A DNA stretch of 64,000 nucleotides from Liolophura sinensis (GCF_032854445.1 NC_088301.1:18549223-18613222); one strand, 5' to 3'; positions 47,101-53,742 are shown, counted from the stretch's first letter. Translations and numbers: made by a program. Notes: generated from the letters alone by a model not told the origin.

Positions 47101-48491
47101 AGTTTACAGTGTACATGTAACTGGGGAAAACACAGGTGTGATTATCGACTGTGTGGTGGGCGTGATGCTCACAGCTGCTGTCATTACCGCTGTGGCCCTC
47201 TGTGTGTATGTTTACAGTGTACATGTAACCGGGGATAACACAGGTGTGGTTATGGGCTGTGTGGTGGGCGTGATGCTGACAGCTGCTCTCATTACCCCTG
47301 TGGTTCTCTGTGTGTATGTTTAGAGTGTACATATCACCGTGGATAACACGGGTGTGATTATCGGCTGTGTTGTGAGCGTGATCCTGGCAGCTGCTCTCAT
47401 CACCGCTGTGGTCCTCTGTGTGTAAGTTTACAGGGTACATGTAACCGGGGATAACACGGGTGTGATTATCGGCTGTGTGGTGGGCGTGATCATGGCAGCT
47501 GCTCTCATCACCGCTCTGGTCCTCTGTGTGTAAGTTTACAGGGTACATGTTACCGTGGATAACACGGGTGTAATTACCGGCTGTGTGGTGGGCGTGATCC
47601 TGGCAGCTGTTCTCATTACCGCTCTGGTTCTCTGTGTGTAAGTTTACAGTATACATGTAACCGTGGACAACACAGGTGTGATTATCGGCTGTGTGGTGGG
47701 CGTGATGCTGACAGCTGCTCTCATTACCCCTTTGGTTCTCTGTGTGTATGTTTAGAGTGTACATGTAACCGGGGATAACACGGGTGTGATTATCGGCTGT
47801 GTGGTGGGCGTGATCCTGGCAGCTGCTCTCATCACTGCTCTGGTCCTCTGTGTGTAAGTTTACAGGGTACATGTTACCGTGGATAACACGGGTGTGATTA
47901 TCGGCTGTGTGGTGGGCGTGATACTGGCAGCTGCTCTCATCACCGCTGTGGTCCTCTGTGTGTAAGTTTACAGTGTACATGTAACCGGGGATAACACGGG
48001 TGTGATTACTGGCTGTGTGGTGGGCGTGATCCTGGCAGCTGCTATCATAAGCAGGATGCTACGGAGTAGAATTTAATTTACAAGAATTAAAGGTGAAAAT
48101 GTGTGCAAAAACCTATTGACTCAGTTCATGTGTTGTAATTTGAGTCGAGCAACATAGTTTAATGAATTTATCGACATATTATCAGTATTAAATGTTTGTT
48201 CATTCAGACACCCGGAAGTCCTTAGGTGCGCATATAATGTATTTCAGAAGAAGGCGTCAATCTGGTCAGCCACAGGCATCCGCGGTCTCTTCTGTGAGCA
48301 CGAGTGTTACCCTGCATGTCCCCCACTCTGAGGTACCCAACTGCACCCTAGAGCCAGGTACAGACCCCGTGACGTACTACAACATGGTTGCCGATGAGGA
48401 GCATCCTTACGAGACTGTCCCTGAGAAGGAGTACGACAAGGTTCGGTTCTCCAGACTCGAAACCGACACCAACTCTACCAGTCTGACATAA
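17122..48491 (+). CDS. gene B: EGF / F5/8C / transmembrane receptor (spliced)
   Basis: Proposed exons: 17,122-17,194 signal peptide; 17,458-17,586 EGF1; 19,594-19,821 and 28,318-28,533 the two halves of an F5/8C module; 29,205-29,300 EGF2; 35,216-35,362 EGF3; 40,289-40,432 EGF4; then damaged EGF exons 40,995-41,132, 44,028-44,165 and 45,487-45,623; 46,992-47,097 transmembrane; 48,248-48,491 tail with stop TAA. All ectodomain joins are phase 1 and the membrane-tail join is phase 2, so the reading frame is continuous. Omitting the three damaged exons gives 1383 nt (460 residues). The architecture resembles CED-1/Draper/MEGF10-type receptors with an added fucolectin-like module, which are often linked to recognition of cells or microbes. 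That role is inferred, not shown. Alternatively gene B is itself starting to decay. Confidence 0.75.
17458..17586 (+). CDS. gene B exon 2, EGF1
   Basis: After the acceptor TTTTTCGCACTTCAG, this 129-nt phase-1 exon encodes a laminin/MEGF-type EGF module: DGQTCRFGNNC, CNCAGNCDPQTGC, GPCARGWDGPKCQR. Donor GTAAGT. The eight-cysteine spacing is clear. Gene C carries only a few changes (NNC to YNC, RHIC to RYIC, QTGC to QAGC). Confidence 0.9.
18300..19500. repeat. about 60-bp minisatellite in intron 2 of gene B
   Basis: Roughly twenty degenerate units built around TGTGACCCAGACGATAGACA and CATGACCACACTCTCGGTAT. In the + frame where TGT GAC CCA is in register, the unit reads C-D-P-D-(D/S)-(R/G)-Q-(F/C)-S-R-P-(stop/C). 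One unit near 18,745-18,775 keeps the cysteines (YDCDPDSGQCSRPC). This looks like amplified, decayed EGF-coding sequence. It is collinear with the array at 54.87-57.07 kb in gene C. Confidence 0.85.
19594..19821 (+). CDS. gene B exon 3, F5/8C (fucolectin-like) first half
   Basis: The acceptor GATTTTTTTCGTAG precedes a 228-nt phase-1 exon: NVALNQNTSQSS, RYAVDGVVGH, CTHTGND, SWWMVTLDRVHSIYRFQIYN. These are the N-terminal strands of a fucolectin-tachylectin/F5/8C jelly-roll. Donor GTAAGT. The basic residue after the final YN is followed by KK rather than the RxD pattern described for fucose-binding F-type lectins, so classic fucose binding is doubtful. Confidence 0.88.
19822..21060. other. intron 3 of gene B, part shared with gene C
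   Basis: Collinear with 57,346-58,440. It includes a three-fold AGACC(A/T)GTGA(C/G)G(G/C/T)CTAATAAATT repeat near 20,350-20,420, matched near 57,880-57,920 and, as a single dispersed copy, near 42,110-42,190. An open frame at 20,538-20,831 is not conserved in frame in gene C. No exon supported. Confidence 0.55.
21125..21300 (+). mobile_element. SINE fragment
   Basis: Pieces of the SINE family, diverged: CAGGAGTCTCTCATCAATGC with GTCGCAGCGAACTCACG near the B-box region, then TCTGGTCGTGCGTGGAGACA and CCAACCATAATGCTAACC. No tail is kept. Confidence 0.6.
21520..21835 (+). pseudogene. DDE transposase remnant (Harbinger/IS4-like)
   Basis: In + frames one can read EDMFNFTGLSKEQLTDLV, then RTERQVVGILMMKLRTGLS, followed by a shifted stretch with NNRVFN. 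The pattern 'TGL-s-keq-f-dLv ... LmkLRTGLS' is typical of the N-terminal region of DDE_Tnp_4-type transposases. The catalytic part is not visible. Only a short fragment remains, in the part of intron 3 that gene C lacks. Confidence 0.5.
22182..22308. mobile_element. MITE-like imperfect palindrome, 127 bp
   Basis: The left end GGTCGGTTTCATGA and the right end TCATGAAACCGGCC are inverted repeats. The complementarity continues inward through ACTTGGCTTTAACTTGCCCT against AGGGCTTACTTAGCCAAGCC. It has the shape of a short non-autonomous DNA transposon. No clear target duplication was seen. Confidence 0.65.
23222..23824 (+). pseudogene. LINE ORF1 protein (coiled-coil type)
   Basis: The first 109 codons encode a probable coiled coil (SKLNVLKNQIAETDKI and following heptads), then SEQYIRREILRIPGV. 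That is the 'Y-sRR-nlri-GV' start of the RNA-binding part in LINE ORF1 proteins. Two in-frame stops (TGA 23,549 and TAG 23,555) interrupt it. The same frame continues with YIKENLTTFRYGL and SAWSYDENVFYRVREG, matching the C-terminal domain of these proteins. Confidence 0.65.
25090..27500 (+). pseudogene. LINE ORF2 fragments (endonuclease and reverse transcriptase)
   Basis: Endonuclease pieces: FYIIGITESHLTKWI, FWRDRNQAWRGVGIY, NIIIVGDLNENLL and VLPHFCSDHSSMY. Reverse-transcriptase pieces: KRQIYAGVPQGSV-GPLLF near 26,360-26,410, HLGVTLS near 26,690, SLGYADVWDNLTEMPAERTE near 26,840, then a tail with FRYRTEVCRKTFFPTS. The order is correct but frames change repeatedly. The GVPQGS and DRN motifs place it with CR1/L2/Jockey-type LINEs. 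Confidence 0.75.
28318..28533 (+). CDS. gene B exon 4, F5/8C second half
   Basis: The acceptor CATCAACTCCAG precedes a 216-nt phase-1 exon. Joined to exon 3 it reads R-P-C-GSRLNGFTLDVGINKQSY, then CYTDTTTSDNGPG, TCNDGNLRTGNTVRIRLPAG and YRILTLCEVRLFG. The RLNGFTL strand and the C-terminal LTLCEV strand are hallmarks of the fucolectin-like family. Exons 3 and 4 together give 148 residues, the usual domain size. Donor GTACGT. Confidence 0.88.
28534..29095. other. intron 4 of gene B
   Basis: No exon, conserved motif or recognised repeat seen before the SINE head. Confidence 0.4.
29096..29192 (+). mobile_element. SINE tRNA-like head, truncated next to exon 5
   Basis: CCTCGATGGCGGAGTGGTTA contains a perfect A-box match (TGGCGGAGTGG). 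The B-box region GTTGAAGTTC is mutated. The element stops about 12 bp before the splice acceptor of the next exon, and its body and tail are missing. Confidence 0.65.
29205..29300 (+). CDS. gene B exon 5, EGF2
   Basis: The acceptor TATACGCTGTTTCAG opens a 96-nt phase-1 exon: CSEGWYGEMCDKECVTTTGC, AMCDKGQLRCQ. It is a short half-module with the GWYGxxCxxxC pattern of MEGF-type EGF repeats. Donor GTAAGG. The counterpart in gene A (7615) is frameshifted. Confidence 0.8.
29301..30240. other. intron 5, first part, with a SINE scrap
   Basis: Mostly featureless. At about 29,940-30,010, CGCAGGTTTCTGCTAGACAT and CCACTTACGATAGGAGAGAA match the SINE body (minus orientation), which explains part of an open frame at 29,833-30,177. 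Confidence 0.5.
30250..30770. repeat. 90-bp minisatellite made of two 45-bp half-units
   Basis: Units alternate between an AACTGGGAGCTGATTTTACA half and a GGAAAGTGGGAGCTAATTTA half. At 30,401-30,679 the array stays open on + with a 30-residue period (VGANLTSECQTGKCELGADF and so on), because the unit is a multiple of three. No start context, splice sites or domain support a gene. Confidence 0.85.
30788..31036 (-). mobile_element. SINE, near full length
   Basis: The tail/body side is on the left (GGATTGGTGTTTCACGCGGT, AATATTTCACTGATACGACG). The tRNA-like head on the right has CTTGAACTCACAGTGACCGC (a degenerate B box) and GCGCTAACCAACTGAGCCAC (A box) in reverse. It lies directly after the 90-bp minisatellite. 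Confidence 0.85.
31140..33690. other. intron 5, long stretch without genes
   Basis: AT-rich. Hairpin-forming ATCTCGG repeats lie at 31,628-31,765, and a tandem CTTTTCTTCTAGAAAACAG pair lies near 31,893-31,935. No exon, transposon protein or other motif recognised. Confidence 0.4.
33700..33875 (+). mobile_element. LINE/SINE 3' end with TTCATTTATTCATTC tail
   Basis: CCAAGATATGGCTCAAATAT, GCCGATGTGGCGTAAAGCA and the tail ACATTCATTTATTCATTC form a typical non-LTR 3' end. No coding part is attached. Confidence 0.5.
34108..34386 (-). mobile_element. SINE, full length, best-preserved minus copy
   Basis: A TTATTTATTTGATTTATT tail, the body TTTACGCCGTACTCAAGAAT and GACGGCGGCCAGCATTATGC, then the tRNA-like head ending AACCAACTGAGCCACGGAGC. 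It is complete from tail to head with few changes from the consensus of the other copies. Confidence 0.9.
34661..34673. repeat. poly(C) run of 13 in a C-rich tract
   Basis: Thirteen consecutive C inside about 45 bp of nearly pure pyrimidine-C sequence (34,650-34,695). It could form a G-quadruplex on the other strand. Length is likely variable. Confidence 0.8.
35216..35362 (+). CDS. gene B exon 6, EGF3
   Basis: The acceptor ATTTCTTGCTGCAG opens a 147-nt phase-1 exon: CVTGLWGADCHQRCGLC, NNGCNRTTGICP, RCAAGYHGDKC. It is a clear MEGF/scavenger-type EGF module with WGxxC and GYxGxxC. Donor GTATGT. Same length as the gene A exon at 8178. Confidence 0.9.
35690..35880 (+). other. possible transposon-derived exon remnant
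   Basis: One frame reads VDIVEVPFYDTDISGQTSDS and then EFEINPDISDRSGNTEG before GGTAAGC. A stretch of it (GACATCTCTGGCCAGACTTC) recurs in reverse orientation at about 41,785-41,815, so it belongs to a dispersed repeat. I cannot name the family. Confidence 0.35.
36640..37566 (+). mobile_element. LINE fragment A with internal inversion
   Basis: The right part encodes reverse-transcriptase thumb sequence on + (YLVDKLNFSTHVKHIVSKAF, GFLGFVKRNC) and ends in an AT-rich 3' region with GTAAATAAAGTAAACTAA. The left part (about 36,712-37,047) is in reverse orientation: read on minus it gives LFADDVNIFKTVTDIS and CAQLESDLDKCFK, the FADD catalytic region. It is closely related to the fragment at 42.8-43.4 kb, where this segment is collinear. 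Confidence 0.75.
37567..38744. other. intron 6, no gene seen
   Basis: AT-rich, with short open frames only and no domain or splice support. A patch near 37,910 (TGTCGTCACTGGTCTGGATT) resembles part of the intergenic module near 16,000 and 52,590. Confidence 0.4.
38745..39303. mobile_element. foldback (palindromic) element, 559 bp
   Basis: The left end ACTTAAAGGTGGAGAAAACAT is answered by ATGTTTTCTTCTCCTTTAAGT at the right end. Internal blocks also pair, such as TTGTATGGTGGGTATT against TATACCCACCATACAA. A one-arm relative lies at 12,905-13,210. No transposase inside. Confidence 0.75.
39304..40288. other. intron 6, remaining part
   Basis: No exon, repeat or other feature recognised before the acceptor of EGF4. 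Confidence 0.4.
40289..40432 (+). CDS. gene B exon 7, EGF4
   Basis: The acceptor CAATTCATTTCACCAG opens a 144-nt phase-1 exon: CSPFTWGPDCKETCGKCHGG, VCDGVSGNCTKG, PRCATGYTGLRC. Donor GTGAGT. If spliced directly to the transmembrane exon, the join reads C-A-Q-L-K and stays in frame. The equivalent gene A exon (9194-9337) has the same length but a stop. Confidence 0.9.
40995..41132 (+). pseudogene. gene B damaged EGF exon with nonsense codon
   Basis: The acceptor TGGTGTTTTTAG opens a 138-nt phase-1 exon: CSSGPS-stop-NNYSNSC, NILCNVTTGVNEGGCHRGYT, ERCDT. The stop TGA (41,015-41,017) stands where related units have the Trp codon TGG, so one base change explains it. The donor GTAATA is weak. A further degenerate unit follows at about 41,140-41,265. 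Use of this exon would truncate the protein; skipping it keeps the frame. Confidence 0.7.
41382..41522 (-). mobile_element. SINE, truncated (tail and body)
   Basis: A TTTATTTGTTTATTTGATTG tail, the body TTTTACACCGTACTAAAGAA and GACGGCGGCCAGCATTAATG, ending near CTGCAGGCTGCCG. The tRNA-like head is missing. Confidence 0.85.
41523..42780. other. intron after EGF5, no gene
   Basis: No exon found. A dispersed repeat scrap lies at 42,110-42,190 (GTGGCGTCTAATAAATTGAA), and the reverse copy of the 35.7-kb repeat lies at about 41,785-41,815. Confidence 0.4.
42781..43400 (+). mobile_element. LINE fragment B, collinear relative of the 36.7-kb fragment
   Basis: On + it reads LLVDDVNI, then SDCAQLKSDLDKCFKWC, then after stops VVYLTDELIFSSSYK and FKTQLYIF. 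This is catalytic and thumb reverse-transcriptase sequence in normal order. Stops and frameshifts are frequent. Both ends share flanks with the 36.7-kb fragment. Confidence 0.7.
44028..44165 (+). pseudogene. gene B damaged EGF exon lacking its acceptor AG
   Basis: The body is a perfect EGF unit: CDPGKWGNNCANTCSENC, HVCNVTTGVCEGGCHLNYTG, ERCNTG. Directly before the expected start the sequence is TATAA, not TATAG, so the acceptor AG is gone. An upstream AG at 44,008-44,009 would give an in-frame 156-nt exon but has no pyrimidine tract. The donor GTTATA is weak. It may be skipped or used cryptically. Confidence 0.65.
44170..45015 (+). repeat. array of degenerate EGF-exon units, about 140 bp each
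   Basis: About six units follow the 44,028 exon. Each repeats CCAGGGTCATGG(G/A)GAGATAAC, TGTAAACACCTGCAGTGAGA, a TAACGTTACGACT-like block, GAGGGAGGATGTCATCCGGG and TGTGACACAGGTAATATACC. All carry stops or indels and none has a convincing acceptor. The array is a tandem expansion of one EGF exon with its intron ends. Confidence 0.75.
44634..44657 (+). other. G-quadruplex-type motif
   Basis: Four G runs (4, 6, 6 and 5 bases) separated by single T, inside one unit of the degenerate EGF array. The + (coding) strand, and so the nascent transcript, is the G-rich one. The neighbouring units lack it, so it arose locally. Confidence 0.8.
45487..45623 (+). CDS. gene B last EGF exon with a 1-nt deficit
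   Basis: The acceptor AATCCCCATTTCAG and the donor GTAAGTG are both good. The module reads CQPRSWGDNCARRCSEYC, EQPCNAQTGACEGGCQPGYA, then GKFVRA. It is 137 nt where a phase-1 exon needs 138. The expected final Cys is lost because the T run before GTGAGAGCG is one base short. Spliced to the transmembrane exon, the frame would read A-S-stop. It is either a genuine lesion, a sequencing error in a homopolymer, or a route to a secreted form. Confidence 0.65.
46992..47097 (+). CDS. gene B transmembrane exon
   Basis: The acceptor CTTCTTTTTTCGCAG opens a phase-1 exon encoding LKVTVNPVDYTGVIIGC, then a hydrophobic helix with VVGVILAAALITAVVL, then Y-V. It ends in phase 2 at GT|GTAAGTTT. About 22 hydrophobic residues with small residues suit a single-pass helix. 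Joined to the tail exon it gives V-RRRQ, a positive stop-transfer sequence, which confirms the exon pairing. Confidence 0.88.
47098..48060 (+). repeat. 108-bp minisatellite of transmembrane exon plus 5' splice site
   Basis: About nine further tandem units follow the real transmembrane exon. Each repeats the helix-coding sequence and ends CTCTGTGTGTAAGTTTACAG (TAAGT or TATGT). Units are almost identical, implying recent homogenisation. Internal units have an AG before them, but it gives the wrong phase (a phase-1 join meets TAA within four codons), so they are unlikely to be used as alternative exons. They do place about nine decoy 5' splice sites in the last intron. Confidence 0.88.
48248..48491 (+). 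CDS. gene B cytoplasmic-tail exon
   Basis: The acceptor TAATGTATTTCAG opens the last exon: 81 codons and stop TAA. After the RRRQ stop-transfer comes a Ser/Val-rich spacer, then three tyrosine motifs: TYYNMV, YETV and YDKV, spaced YxxV-x6-YxxV-x4-YxxV. TYYNMV fits the switch motif TxYxxV, and YYNM fits the PI3-kinase motif YxxM. Such tails bind SH2 proteins after phosphorylation in animal receptors; signalling here is inferred. No second copy exists in the window. Confidence 0.88.
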
Positions 48492-49221
48492 AAAAAACAT
48501 TTCCTTGCTTAATAATTGAAGCCGTTTTTAACATTATTTTGGTCCTCTATTTGTGGCATCCTTCTTTGCAGGCGCCAAAGCCGACATATTTTTGAGGCAG
48601 ATTCACTGTAACTGTTTTGGGAGGACATCGGACACGACGCTCCACAGTATACTGGCACCGGGGCAACTAGCAGGCCTACTTTGGTTACGCTGTGGTGATG
48701 AGTGCCAACATTAAGAAGTACCCAGATTGCCGATGTTAAAGTTTTAAGAATGCCTTGACCCAACTCCATGTTGATCCCCACCGCCATCCCCTCCCCATCA
48801 ATGAATGCTTTATAAACTGTGGTTACGACACATGTGCCTGATAAAATGGTTTACATCGCAAATTATCGGTTATGTGTTTGTATTGATGTATTAATCAGTA
48901 TGCATTGATTCTATTTCCCTTGAAAACGAACGATTTGGTAAAACTTTGTGGCAACACTGTAGTATTTTCCTCAATAGAAATCTTCCCACTAGCTTTGTAC
49001 ATTCAGTTATATTTACGTTTATATACATGTACATGCAGGTTGTGTTATACCTGTTTTACTCATTATCCTTTTATGTGTTAATGCACTTAAATAGTTTTAA
49101 AGAATCTAGTATACTTACTTCATTACTATCAGAGACAGAAAGGGTGTTGGAAAAACAAAAACATTGCTTACTTCAAAAGTGAAGTATGCAAATATTACAC
49201 ATGAAACCATTGTAAATATAG
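48492..49221. other. probable 3' UTR region of gene B
   Basis: Follows the stop codon; no coding seen. The counterpart in gene A lacks this part together with the tail exon. Confidence 0.45.
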
Positions 49222-49227
49222 AATAAA
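49222..49227 (+). terminator. candidate poly(A) signal of gene B
   Basis: AATAAA within TAAATATAGAATAAAGATG. The same context is conserved in gene A at 10,782-10,787 although the sequence before it differs, which supports a functional role. It lies about 730 nt after the stop codon. Confidence 0.5.
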
Positions 49228-51632
49228 GATGAACAGACTTAATACAGGATAGAAATGTTTGCCCTTATTTCAACGTTGTAGGCGTATTGTTTGATTCAAT
49301 TTACCCTGCGGAATTTATTGATTTTTTTTATTGTTTTATTCGGGGACAGGTTTTTAATTGTATGTGTTTAAGTGGGAATTGAAATGGAATGTTGTGGGTG
49401 AGGGTATAGGAGTGATGAGTATAAGAGATTTAGGGTCTACCCTATTCTCCAAAAATTTTGATACTGAATTGTCTGAGAGATTTCTTTCTAGTCAAATTGG
49501 GGAACAACTTCATTGACGTTAACTTAATAATAACGTCAAGAATCATCTAACAGCTATGGATTCTGTCGTCCGGTAATCCTACCTGTCTGTTGTTGCTGTA
49601 CATGCAAGCTTTTTTCTGATTAGCAGGTGACACGAGTGTGGCAGACTGGGCTTTAGATGTAGATTTTAGAAGTAGTTTCCCACACTGTATACATACATTG
49701 TGATATTCAGCATCATTTGATTTCATGAGATTTAACAGTCAGCAATTAGCAACCTACTGTTACGTCTCACCGAATCAAATGCCACGGGTGCCCGGATGGA
49801 CGACAACAGCGTCGTCTTGGGTATTTTCTCCGTTGACAGACGCTGACATACGCCTGTGTTATTGTCCGAAGCGGGAATATTTATTACGTGTGCTGTTTCG
49901 TAACACAGATCTTCTCGCCAAGAGGCAATGATATGTTTAATAACACCATTTCCAACATTTAAAAACCAAAAGAAATGGCCCACTTGCTTCAACTCTTAAG
50001 ACAACAAATAAAAAGCACTGCTATTAATCACATAGCATATAAGCCCACAGATGTTTTGTAAGCATATCCGTTTTACAAAATCAATTCATGTTTTATTTAC
50101 ATTAAAAATTTTCTGTTCACCTTTTTCCTTTAATTTATGATCATTGAAATCAAATATAGTATATCTAATTTATGCAATTGTCTGTCGGCCCATTTTCAAA
50201 AACCTGAAAACTGATCTGTTCGGTGTAAATCACCGTTGTGAAACATTTTGGGCACCCTCATATTCAATCAAAACAGGAGTGTTTTCGATAAACAAGCGAT
50301 ATGCACACGTTACGTGTGGAAGTTTGTCACCAAATATTCATAGATCTCAATGTAGCGTCTTAGCTGTTTGTCTTTATCAAGATAAGTAGTTGTTCTTTTC
50401 ACACCCAGATATAAAAATAGGAAAATAGTTAGAAAAGAAAAACACGGTGCATTGCTACCGTCACAGAACTGATCTTAAGTACAACACAAAACAACAACAA
50501 CATAGAGTGGTGAGGGATGTAGTAGGCCTACAGTGTAAAGTATTATCGGGTAAGGCTAGACCAAAGTGAAGTTTGACTTCAGTGACGTTGGGTCCTGAAT
50601 GTGTCAGGGGCATTCCTCCTCGTCTAGCATACTTTGGGGCATGACTTGGTTAAAGTCCGGTATGATTTTCATTGCCTAAAGTTTGATATGACTTTGCCTG
50701 GATATAAGTTGACCTGGGTACATGTGTACGAGTTAACTTGATCCCAATCAAAAATGTGATAGCAGTACAGTTCAACATTAGCGTCAGTGTAGCCTTAACA
50801 AGCTTCATCAGTTTTGTTTAAGGCCAACTTCGGTATTACTTTGTCAGGTTGTGCCAAATGGCCAGTGAATAACAACACTCAGAAGGGCCTGTGTCTCCAT
50901 TACATATTGCGCAATATGCACGACTTCCGGCTTGTTGCTTTTGTAAACACACAGGCATCATTTTGGCTGCATGAAGAAATCACGCCAATTCTAAAACTTA
51001 TTTGCGTTGAACGCAAGTGCTTTTATGAGGTAACTAATTCAGAGTTAGATATCGTGACAATGTTGTGAACTCTTACCTGTCCTACATTCAAAGTAAACTA
51101 ACTGAAAGTCAAAGTTGGGCATATGTATACAATAGGCTTACACTGGTGTAGGGCTTACAGTCAATGCTCTCTATACACTCTACTGGCCAAATCAACATAA
51201 CATCACGTGACTAGCCCACATAGAGTCCACATATTCTGCATCTCGAGTACAAATAATGTATGTGGAGCATTGAAAGATGATTTTGTGTTCTGTGTAATAG
51301 GATTCAATTCGACGTCCTTTTCTAATGTGTATCGCGTAGGCTGAACTTCATTCTGTGGTAAAACCTGTACGGGACAAGTCCGTCGAACAGATCACCGGGT
51401 ACTTGCCAAAGGCCTGTGGTTTATTAATGAGCAGATACCAAATGTAAAAGAAGACTGTGTTACATGTACAGTGGATATACTCGTGACATAAATCTATAGG
51501 ACAAAGTTTAAAACAAGTTGTACACCAACCACATAGGAAATAAGAATGTATATACAGTAAGAAATTAGGATGGAGTCATGCAAAGGCACCTCTAAATTTA
51601 GCTGAATGCAGGTGTTTTAATACATACTTTTT
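49228..51632. other. B-C intergenic segment, left part
   Basis: Collinear with 10,788-15,300 but without the solo LTR and the foldback arm, and with only a few units of the 21-bp minisatellite (about 50,545-50,720). No supported gene. Confidence 0.6.
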
Positions 51633-51903
51633 ATTTATTGATTTGTTTATTTATTTTTCATTAGTGTTTTCATTTACTGTACGCTGTACTCAAGGATATT
51701 TCATGTATACCACGGCGAGCAGCACTATAGTGGGTAGAACCCGGAGGAATCCACAGCCATTCGCAGGCTGCTGGCAGAATTTACCACGTACGACCGGAGA
51801 GGAAGACAGCATGAGTTTGACTTAAACTACCAATGATCGCATTGGTGAGTGCGTCCTAAAACATGCCGCGCTACCACGCTAACCACCAGGCCACAGAGGC
51901 CCC
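51633..51903 (-). mobile_element. SINE, full length, orthologous to the 15.3-kb copy
   Basis: Tail and body (CTGTACTCAAGGATATTTCA, AGCAGCACTATAGTGGGTAG), with the head retained to CTAACCACCAGGCCACAGAGG. It shares flanks and private substitutions with 15,301-15,480, so it predates the duplication. Confidence 0.8.
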
Positions 51904-53669
51904 GTTTTATATACATACCTCGTCCATATTTACTTGCATGCAGGAGAACAACACTCATTGTGAATTCAACAAAGTAAATACATTTCGTGGAATCTCACTG
52001 ACAGTCTAGTTCGTGTAATTATGACTTGTAACGTTGGTTAAGATCGTCACACAAAACACAGGATCTGACAAATGCTAGACGAGGAGGAATGCCCCTGCCA
52101 CATTCAGGACCCTTTGGTATATTCGTGTAAGGATAGGTAAGAAAATCCGTACATCTGCATCCACTATGTGTTTGCTGAAACACCAATGAATTTAAGTTAA
52201 TAACAAAGATGTGGAAACCAATTTGGAATTTTTGCGAAGCGATTCATTTCAACAATCAGCGCAACTTATTTTCTAAGCTATCATTTTACACTAAGTTTGC
52301 ACAAAAGGCTATATAATTTGTAAGACTATACACACATTTAGTGAGGTTGACACGTGGGCCAAATGTTGAACTCTCACGACTTTTGCTATTAAACAGGAAG
52401 ACATCGACTTGGATAGGCATTCTAAGTAATTCAACACTAATTATGTCGCGTAAATTGCAAAAAACATCACCACGTATTTTACATCGCACTGCTTACGCTT
52501 ACGCCGTGGTGTTTAGCATTCAAGCATACAGATGATCATGTTTAAAATTTACCTGAGGTAAATTGACAAGATTTCATCCATGATCAAGCTGTCGTCGATG
52601 CTCTGGTTTTACTCTTCACACTAGATCCTTTCATATTTAACGCAGTTTCGACCAATGAGGTTAAACTAGATTACAAAGCCTGGAGAATGATTAGTACCTG
52701 ATTTATCTCCCAGGCACAGGAGTTATAACTATGTTAAATTGGATATCATATAGTACAAAAAATGGAGAAAAATCTGGATAGAAAAAATGGCATTTATAAA
52801 CTCAGGTTTAATAAAAAGCAGTGTTGAAAAATAACATGATCAACTTTTGACTCAAGGATCACGAAGCAAACTTACCCTAAAGTCAAAATTTCACATTATT
52901 TTAAAAGTGTTATTTCTTACGTAATAATGTCAAAATATTGCTTAACATTGTAAATTTTGACTCAGTTACTGTGAACCGAACTTCAGCTTTAAAATACTGA
53001 AAGGAACATACACGGGTTAATGACTGAAATTTGGACTGAAGCCTATGATCGCTTTTGTGATCTTGGAACAACGAAAGCTGAATCGTTTCAGGCTACGTTC
53101 CCATTGTGCATCGATGATTTTGTGGAAATGTATGGGCCCATGTGGACATTGGGTAATCGTTTTTTCCCGATGCTTATGTGTGACGGTAAGGATAATTACC
53201 GATGTTTTTCCACTCATGTGTTTAATAGCTGGGGGTGTGAGATTTCAGAACTGTCCCTGCTTTGCAGATGTGTAAATGACAATTTAAAGCAACCATTTAA
53301 CCGAAATAGTTCAGACATATCATAACATGTTTTGTGTATAGCATGGGTCACTGTGACGTATAAGCAGGTACAGGCTCACAAAGAAAACATTGCATGACAC
53401 TCGTAGAGAAAATGATTTGACAAATACAACACAAAAGAGTAGTAGTTAACCAGACCTACCTGTACAGAGTGTGTGTTGTTATTTCTCTCACACATTTTAC
53501 ATCAGATTTTACTTAAGTGAGAGTTAGCCGATAACTTCCTGATTCGTAGGTATGACAACCACCCGTTTTATGCAGGAATTTGGGCTTAGTTTAGGCTGAA
53601 GTAGAACAGTCTGTGTAGATTAGCAGACAGATCGGTGACAACATCCAGACTGACTGTCTCCTTCTACCA
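51904..53669. other. B-C intergenic segment, right part, and putative promoter of gene C
   Basis: Collinear with 15,480-17,121. A 101-codon frame at 53,020-53,325 is open here but broken by indels in the A-B copy, so I do not call it a gene. The last 120 bp before 53,670 is almost identical to the gene B upstream region. Confidence 0.55.
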
Positions 53670-53742
53670 ATGACCAGGAATACATTCACGATGAAACAAC
53701 AACTTCTACTTTTCACCATTTTGATATTTCGAGTAGTCAAAG
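53670..53742 (+). CDS. gene C exon 1, signal peptide
   Basis: Encodes MTRNTFTMKQQLLLFTILIF followed by RVVK; phase-1 donor AAAG|GTATGA. It differs from gene B by one residue (V for A). Confidence 0.75.

Noticed and set aside
46994-47980. 328-codon open frame on the minus strand with a 36-residue period
   Set aside because: It is antisense to the transmembrane-exon minisatellite. The 108-bp unit keeps any stop-free frame open, and the + strand has proper splice sites and a membrane helix.
53020-53325. 101-codon + frame in the B-C interval
   Set aside because: The homologous stretch at 16,460-16,800 has several indels, so the frame is not conserved.
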